Origin: Eurosta solidaginis
Lineage: Eukaryota; Arthropoda; Insecta; Diptera; Tephritidae
DNA length: 64,000 bases
Assembly (NCBI RefSeq): GCF_040869045.1
Contig: NC_090319.1
Location: 50,564,779 to 50,628,778, forward strand
Reading direction: 5' to 3'
Below the pieces are notes generated by a model. It was not told where the DNA came from, did not search any database, and saw nothing but the letters and a program-made list of their open reading frames with translations. Position 1 is the first letter of the stretch. Every line of letters begins with the position of its first letter. Positions 57,770 to 64,000 of this stretch are shown here, piece after piece. Both the position numbers and the translations under genes were made by a program.

Positions 57770-58325
57770 TAGAGGTTTACGCCGATCACTTTATCGGCGG
57801 CGCCGGCGTAGGCTCTATTAAATATCGGCGGCGGCGAGTGTTTTTACTTTAAAAAGCTTGATTTTTCTATTTAAAAAATAATAATATTTAGAAAGGCTTT
57901 GTTTGTATGTAGTTAAGGAAATCAACGTTTTGGCCATTTGGGGTTTTTTTCAAAATCTCGCAGATCGTTCAAAAATTTTTAGGAGTAGCTCCTTGCGGTG
58001 TGATTGTCCATATTCACTTACTCCAGCGAGGTTTCGAACCTAACACTGGTCTTTGGAATTGGTAGCTATAAAAGCGTGTTTTTTAGTTTTTTTTAACTAT
58101 TATTTATTTTAAATAACTTTTGAACAGTTAGAAAGAGTTAAGTTTCGCAATTAGTTTCCTATAACTGGCAGTGATGCGCATCCGTCGACATGAACAATAA
58201 ATGGCCTAAACAGTCTTAAACCGGACACCGCCGCCGCCACCGCCGCGCCGATATTTTTAACATTCGGCGGCGGCGTGCGAAAACCGACAAAAATCGGCGG
58301 CGTTTATCGGCGGTGTATATCTCTA
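57770..58325. mobile_element. GC-rich CGGCGG TIR element, 556 bp (hAT-type MITE candidate)
   Basis: The left end TAGAGGTTTACGCCGATCAC and right end, inverted, TAGAGATATACACCGCCGAT pair. Both sides hold CGGCGGCGGC clusters, in an AT-rich middle. The flanking octamers ATACATTC (57762-57769) and ACACATGC (58326-58333) match at six of eight positions, consistent with a diverged 8-bp hAT duplication. A GGTTTCGAACCTA word near 58029 resembles a tRNA B box, probably by chance. Confidence 0.6.
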
Positions 58326-58337
58326 ACACATGCATAC

Positions 58338-58651
58338 TAGGGTGCTCGATTATTCGAAAAATGTTAATTCGAAAAAAACCGATTCTAAGTTCTCAAACCC
58401 GGGGAAAAGCGGATAAACCGGTTTTATAGTACTTGCCTAAAATAATAAAATTTCCGTTCAGCTAAAAATTAGAGAGGATGGGGGGATTACCCCGGGCCCG
58501 GGGTTTCTAAGGGGGCCCGCGATTTAGAGGTACTAAGGCATTTTTTTTAATTCAGGAGAGTCTTTAGTTGTTCCGTGTGCAATTTTTAAGCCGAATTTCA
58601 AAAGCAACGAATATCTGCATTTCTTGTTAATATTATAGTGAAGTGTGAAAA

Positions 58652-58687
<36 letters not shown>

Positions 58688-60072
58688 AAAGGCCAAAATG
58701 TGTGTTAGTTGGTCGCCGGTGTTTGAAGAAATGCGTCGATCGATTTTGTTCAAACTTTCACACAAATTGCGTATATCTCACGCGGTGGTTATTAAATAGG
58801 TTTGGTTGCGATCGACGTACAGGGTTTCGAGATTTAGGCCAAAACGTGGACCCGGGTACCCCAAGAATGTGTTTATAGGATATGGAAATCAAAGGAAAGC
58901 TGTTGATGAGTGCTTTAGTACAGAGTAATATATTATACCGCTGGGTGAGTAGAGTCTCGAGATATAGGCCAAAACATGGACCCGGATACCCCTAGAATGT
59001 GTGGGTAATATGGATATCAAATGAAAGCTGTTGCTGAGAGCTCTAAAGTAATTTAGAGACTTGAATTAATAATACCCAAAATTGGTATATAAATTTTGCC
59101 TATATTAGTATTTACGACCCCTTTTTCCGGGAAGTAGACCAGGGACGGACTGGGACTGAGATTAGGACTAGGACTGGGACTAAGACTCGGAGTGGAACTG
59201 GGACTGGGACTGGGACTGGAACAAAATACATACCGCCCTCTGGGACAGGCAATAAGGGATGAAGAAGAATGAGAAGAACTTGATAGAAGAGAAAAGAGAG
59301 AAGGAGACTGAGAAAGTGATAGAATGAGACGAAAATGGAGATAGATGAAGCGAAAAAGACGGAGGGAGGAGTGAGTGAAAGGATTAGGAAAAAGTGAAGA
59401 GAGAGGGAGGGCAGAGTTAGATGGAAAAAGCTTATTAAAATGTATGCAGATAGGCCAAATTTAGGGCAGAACAACTATATAGATTCTTTTTTTACCCAGA
59501 AACTTTGCAAGCGGGCAGGTGGAGATGTTTCATGAAGTGGCTGGTGCGCATTCAATATTTTTCGGCTGAGCATCATCTTTTCCTATATCAATTTTCTGAA
59601 CACAATTTATATGGTTGAGCAGTGTTGAAGTTGAGGAACCTTTGCAGCTTAAAATTTTGTGGCAATTCAGGCATTTGGCCTTCTCCTCTTTTTGCGCCTA
59701 AAACTTCGCCACACTCTTAAAGACATCTGCTAAAAATTATTATTACGTATTACAAATGCTTAAAACAGCTGTTAGCACATAAGATCATATATGTATATGT
59801 GTATTGTAGTTGCCGCTTCAATAAAAACAAGATGATAATAAAAATTACCCCGCGTCCCAATCGACAGTGATCCAGATCTCGATAAAAATTTAACATGTTG
59901 CCGTATTTCGATAAAGCTTCAAAGGCTTTTATAGGCCTTTTGAAAACCCGGTTAAAAGAAAAAAAAAATCGGGTTATTCGATATTCGAAATTATAGAATA
60001 AAAAAAACCGACCAAAAAATTAAGAAAAACCCGGCTTAAAACCGGTTTGAATAAACCGGGTTGATCACCCTA
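58338..60072 (-). mobile_element. hAT transposon relic, 1735 bp, with BED finger and nested Helitron piece
   Basis: TIRs TAGGGTG and CACCCTA are flanked by a perfect 8-bp duplication ATGCATAC (58330-58337, 60073-60080), the hAT hallmark. Subterminal AACCGGTTTGAATAAACCGG and inverse-like words occur at both ends. On the minus strand at about 59715-59530 the translation contains EEKAKCLNCHKI, then LSCKGSSTSTLLNHI, a BED zinc finger as at the start of hAT transposases. The catalytic domain is lost. 58500-59483 is Helitron-type sequence inserted or captured in the middle. Confidence 0.8.
58500..59483 (+). mobile_element. Helitron-type fragment inside the hAT relic
   Basis: 58500-58660 is one arm of the palindrome at 52646-52951 (GGGGGCCCGCGATTTAGAGG, AAGCCGAATTTCAAAAGCAA). 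A TA repeat and ATAAAATGAAAGGC then follow with TTGTTCAAACTTTCACACAA, a Helitron left-end type block. 58810-59050 has two 130-bp units related to 10250-10960. 59148-59222 is a GGGACT-type repeat, then a GA-rich tract, and it stops at GGGCAGAACAAC (59483) before the hairpin and CTAG. Both limits are approximate. Confidence 0.6.
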
Positions 60073-60080
60073 ATGCATAC

Positions 60081-60656
60081 ACACAAATTCATATAGACTA
60101 TAGTAAATAAGCTGACTTTTATGTCTCCAATCATAACGCGGCCATTGTTGCCCCATTACACTTCATTTGATTTTTTCACTTTTTCACTTTGCAAAGCCCC
60201 ATTGTGCCAATTTACACACTTGCTGCGACCATAAACATTCCTAATTTTCTTCTATTTATTACTATTTATTTATTTTACCGCTCACAAACATAGCCTATTT
60301 AGATAAAAATAAAGTGCACTTGACTTCTCAGCAGACATAAAAGTAAATATGTATGTACCAGGGAGAGGCGAATACGTGAGTAGATGCGCTTGTATGCATA
60401 AGCTTTTATAGTTGCATAAGTCGATGCCATCATTCAGTCAGTTAGCGTAACATTTTTATAATCCAAGTATTTGTGACGAAATATAAAAGTTTTGCCTTTC
60501 AAAAAGTTAGGCACGCATTTTTTTGCGGATATTTTTCGAGAACTTTATATATATACCCAGTTGTCTTCGTATGACATAAAAATGCAAGGTATAGGACTGC
60601 ATGAAGTTTCAATGCCGCGACGCTGATGGTATTCGTCAAGGCTCATATATTTTCAT
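60081..60656. other. Unassigned DNA
   Basis: About 575 bp between the hAT element and the SINE; nothing recognised. Confidence 0.35.
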
Positions 60657-60669
60657 TTGTAATACCTAA

Positions 60670-61027
60670 CACGACCACCGTGGTGTAATGGTAGCGTGCT
60701 ATGCCTACCACATCGAAGATACTGGGTTCACGCCCCGGGCAAAGCAACATGAAAAGTTTAGAAATAAGTTTTTTTAATTAAAAATAAACTTGTCTAAGCG
60801 GGGTCACCCCTCGGCATTGTTTGGAAAGCACTCCGTGTGTATTTTTGTCATGAAAAGCTCTCAGTGAAAACTCATCTGCGTTGCAGATGCCGTTCGGAGT
60901 AAGCATGCAACAAGTAATTCCCGTCCCACCAATTTGTAGGAAAAATTTAGACGAGCACGACCTAAATTGGAAGAGAAGCTCTGCATAAAATATCTTCGGA
61001 GGTTATTGCGCGTTACATTTGTTTATT
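60670..61027 (+). mobile_element. tRNA-derived SINE, about 358 bp, with target duplication
   Basis: The head (about 60670-60745) is tRNA-like with an A box (TGGTGTAATGGTAG, 60681-60694) and a B box (GGTTCACGCCC, 60725-60735), the internal RNA polymerase III promoter. The tRNA-unrelated body follows (GGGGTCACCCCTCGGCA, AAGCTCTCAGTGAAAACTCA, CAGATGCCGTTCGGAGT, AATTGGAAGAGAAGCTC). It ends GCGCGTTACATTTGTTTATT. Near-identical 13-mers TTGTAATACCTAA (60657-60669) and TTATAATACATAA (61028-61040) flank it, as expected from LINE-mediated insertion. Best of four copies here; not a functional tRNA. Confidence 0.85.
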
Positions 61028-61040
61028 TTATAATACATAA

Positions 61041-61689
61041 TTTATTCAGATTCACCAAAAAACTTGACTGTAAATAATAACCAAAAGTTGCCTTAAATCA
61101 TGATCGGCGCAAAAAGGCAAAGCTTGCGGTCAGAAAGCTGCTCTAGCAATAGAGAGCTGAAAATTCCCCATTACACTCTGGCACCTGTTCTTTAAGGGCA
61201 TTCTTTGGCTTAACGAGACGATATGTCTTATTCACTTTGTACTTTTCTTTTGCGGTCAGGTAAAAAAGAAAAGCAAAGCCAATAGCATGTGTGTGTGGAG
61301 CTTGAGAAGTTGGGCGATTAGATTGAAAGTTAGATATTTCCTACTAAGCAGTAGCGCACTTGGACACTTTAGCGGACCCATGTGAAACTACATTTGCCAT
61401 ACGCCGATGTTGGCTACCTGCGTAGCAATTATATTGCAGACTTCAAACCCGTATACTTTCAACGAGGAATCGCTTATATCAAAATGGAGATACTTACGCT
61501 TTGTCCTTCAAAATACTGGCAGCTAATAATTAAGTGACTTGATGACACCTCAGCATCGCTTCTCTGCAGTTAACTAAAGGCAGGGTTACTAAAAAAGACA
61601 CGCATGAAGTCCGCACCAACACGAGATCCATCAAACGGTTCTGTACGCCAAGCAACCACTCCCGAAGCCGGAAATAAGTAAAATACAAA
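61041..61689. other. Unassigned DNA
   Basis: No gene or repeat recognised between the two SINE copies. Confidence 0.35.
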
Positions 61690-61930
61690 ATAAATACAAG
61701 ACGCAACAAGATTAAGGTGCAAATTTCCTTCCAATGGAGGGTCGTGCTTCTTTTAAAGTTATCCTTTAAGTATGCGGGAAGGGCCCTAAATGTTTTATGT
61801 CGACTCTGAACGGCATATGAGAAGCTTTCCATTGCAGAAAACCCCTCGAAGTATTTTCCAAACCACTACCGAGTGGCGACCCCGTTTAGAGATTTTTTTC
61901 TAATTGAAAAAAGAGGAATGTTTTTAAAGA
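61690..61930 (-). repeat. tRNA-headed SINE, antisense, body only
   Basis: Inverse of the SINE body: GGTCGTGCTTC, TGTTTTATGTCGACTCTGAA, CGGCATATGAGAAGCTTTCC, CGAGTGGCGACCCCGTTTAG. It is strongly diverged. The tRNA head, expected right of 61930, is not recognisable. Confidence 0.65.
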
Positions 61931-64000
61931 CTTCGACACTGGTTTTTCAGCGCTTGATCTCAGAACCTTCTGTGAAACAGGCGAGCACCACTACAACAAG
62001 ACGGTCGCCAGATACGGGAGCCGGAATTCCAGGCTCCCAGCCAGAGCAAATTTGTTGGCTACTGACTTTAGAATCATCTTAGCTTACCTACCAGACTAAT
62101 ACTGCGATTAAAAGACTCCGTTTGTTCACCACCTGACATAGTCAAAGCATCGCCCTTGGAGTGAGCATATGCCAATCACACCGGGACAGTGGTAAAGAGG
62201 AAAACGATGCCTTCTTATCTCAATCCCTGTATTGAGCTCCCACTAAAGTTTACGGTAAAATATAGTCATAATTTATAATCTGTCAGAAAGTTGTAGTGGT
62301 TCATATCCAATTCATTACTTCTTTCCTATAGCTACTCATGGACACATAAAACACTGTTATTTCAGAAAAAAATTTCCGTAGGATACACAGAAAATGTATT
62401 CGAAAAGAATTGCCATGCTATCAGCACAAGAGGGAAGTAACGGCCTATGTGATCATGGAGAATTTCCTTAAGGATCATGACCTAGAAGATGGAAGAAAGT
62501 ATATTGCTTCGCGCAGTTCCCTCTCTCACCTCTGTCTTGGCTTCATCTCCTTCTCGAATTATAATAGTTGGACGCGATATACGTCCGAGCAGATCCAAGC
62601 TTACTTTTTCCTCAAGTTTGAGGTTTATGATGCTTAATTTGTTTATACAGATTGATTTTCTACGAATATACAAGCCTTTAAGGTTATTTATAATACCTGA
62701 TTTCAAGTCGAACGGGACGTATAAGGTGGACTATATGGCGAACGCCCTAGGAAGGACAGCCATTTTTAGTTTTGTCCTACGTGAGTAGGTGCACCTTAAA
62801 TTGGTTTTATCTTTGGATGTAAACTTCATCCACTTAAGAAATAATGCTCCTTCGAATGGAACCCAAATCAATCCAAAAGACAATTTCCTAGAGGTTCGAG
62901 TTATCTTTTCTGTAATTAGCCATAAATTATAACCTTAGAGGTTCGTGTAAGTAATTTTGCTGCCAAATTTTGTGAGAGGAGCTTTTGGATGAACGCGCTC
63001 AGAACGCAGGCGAATTGTTATGAAACAAGATTTTTGTATCAAGTTTAGGCGAAATATTTAGAAAAGCCTAATTATGAGTTGGATAGTTCAAGAAAAATGG
63101 GTCGGTGAAAATATGCTGTCGATATTTAAGCAGACCCAGCGTTCGTCGGCGGTATTTTTGATTTACCAATTAGATGACGAGTTCTTGAAAAACTTTTCTT
63201 CGTCGTATTCAGTTAAATGGAACCCATCTTATGGGGACAGCTTACAATGCGATTTTCTGGAGTTTCTAATTATTTCTGACTTCCCCGTGGTTACCTCTAT
63301 ATCGTTATGAGTTATCCGGAAGCAGTTTCAAAAGAAATGTTTCTGGAATGGAGCTCTCTAACACGTTTATGGATTGTACGCCTTCATCGGACACATTTCC
63401 ATCTGTATTGATTGGGGTCACTACTGTGGTGGGTGGCATTCTTATTTGACTTACTCATCTAGTGCCGGCTCTTAAAAACTCTGAAGACAACCAATTCATC
63501 GATGACGTGGCAAACTAAGTTACGTGTCAACAAGAAGTTCGAGTACTGAGTCTCATATCTTTTCTAGTTTAAAATCTTCGACTTTTCAAAATAAGGGATA
63601 AGCTACTTAAACGAGAATAAACTAAACAGGGGTCTCAAATATTTTCAAAAAGAATTCAACCCCCATTAGAAAATCTCTGGTTGGGTATATAAAAAACTTG
63701 TGAACTCTTTCAACTTTTTATATTTTGCGCTCTTTTCTTTTAAGTCAGTTTCGCACATTTTTGCTGCACTCTTGTCTTGTTGACATTTTTATGCTGGCAT
63801 TTGTAAGTCTACTAAAACTTTATTTAGGTGTTGAAGTTGAGCCAAAGTTTAAGTTGTTTTCCGCCGAAAAACGATGAAGCTCACAAAAAACTTTTTTTGT
63901 CAACTAAAGCCGGTGATGCCTTTTAAATGGTAAAAATTTGCCTTTCCCTTTTTCGCCAGCCTTCATATCGTCTCATGTTAGGTTTCTCTATGCATTTAGC
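61931..64000. other. Unassigned DNA to the window end
   Basis: No gene or known repeat is recognised. Opposed open frames at 62482-62706 (-) and 62489-62788 (+), and a 78-codon frame at 63074-63310 (+), have no recognisable domain, and no splice or promoter context is evident. Confidence 0.3.

Noticed and set aside
58020..58045. B-box-like GGTTTCGAACCTA inside the CGGCGG element
   Set aside because: No A box at the proper distance and no cloverleaf; probably chance.
60681..60745. Possible tRNA gene
   Set aside because: A and B boxes are present, but a 280-bp body, target duplication and three more degenerate copies show a SINE; an intact cloverleaf is not evident.

Overview
The window looks like gene-poor, transposon-dense DNA of a brachyceran fly, most likely a true fruit fly (Tephritidae). 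This rests on AT-rich spacer DNA, decayed non-LTR retrotransposons of the R1/Jockey and RTE types, a tRNA-headed SINE, Helitrons with A^T target sites, gypsy-type solo LTRs, hAT and Harbinger-like elements and foldback repeats, several of which I recognise from memory as abundant in tephritid genomes. No database search was possible. I found no intact host gene and no standalone tRNA, rRNA or CRISPR array; nearly all recognisable coding sequence is broken transposon protein.

Layout. 1-10 kb: unassigned DNA, a non-LTR tail (1085-1560), inverted repeats, a 156-bp tandem array (4455-5690), an RT fragment (6545-7160), two antisense SINEs (7445-7985) and a TA-flanked TIR element (9682-10130). 10-16 kb: a 2-kb dispersed element with 130-bp repeats, then RNase H and RT relics. 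17-23 kb: a TTA-flanked MITE, an RTE relic split by a solo LTR, a Helitron tail, a second RTE relic, a second solo LTR and a non-LTR RNase H tail. 23.7-33.6 kb: two head-to-tail non-autonomous Helitrons, each filled with an 89-bp tandem array. 33.9-35.6 kb: a foldback element carrying a solo LTR and a MITE. 37-45 kb: non-LTR relics and an RTE relic containing two separate insertions. 46.5-48.2 kb: a second foldback element with a 118-bp array. 48.7-50.6 kb: a degenerate ATCGAT-rich tract and a decayed inverted relative of the 89-bp array. 51.5-53.5 kb: an RT fragment split by a Helitron full of inverted repeats. 54.4-56.4 kb: the best-preserved RTE relic. 56.9-60.1 kb: three adjacent TIR elements, the last a hAT relic with a BED finger and a Helitron piece inside. 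60.7-62 kb: SINEs.

The most interesting objects are the tandem Helitron pair with an array unit open in all three forward frames; the Helitron at 52093-53331, whose removal brings the flanking RT reading frame back into register; the alternating inverted-repeat cluster inside it; and the two-copy foldback family whose arm sequence is shared with the tandem arrays at 4.5-5.7 kb and 47.6-48.1 kb. Several insertions are confirmed inside the window by an empty site in a paralogous copy. There is no operon or pathway; the relationship between features is the order of nesting.
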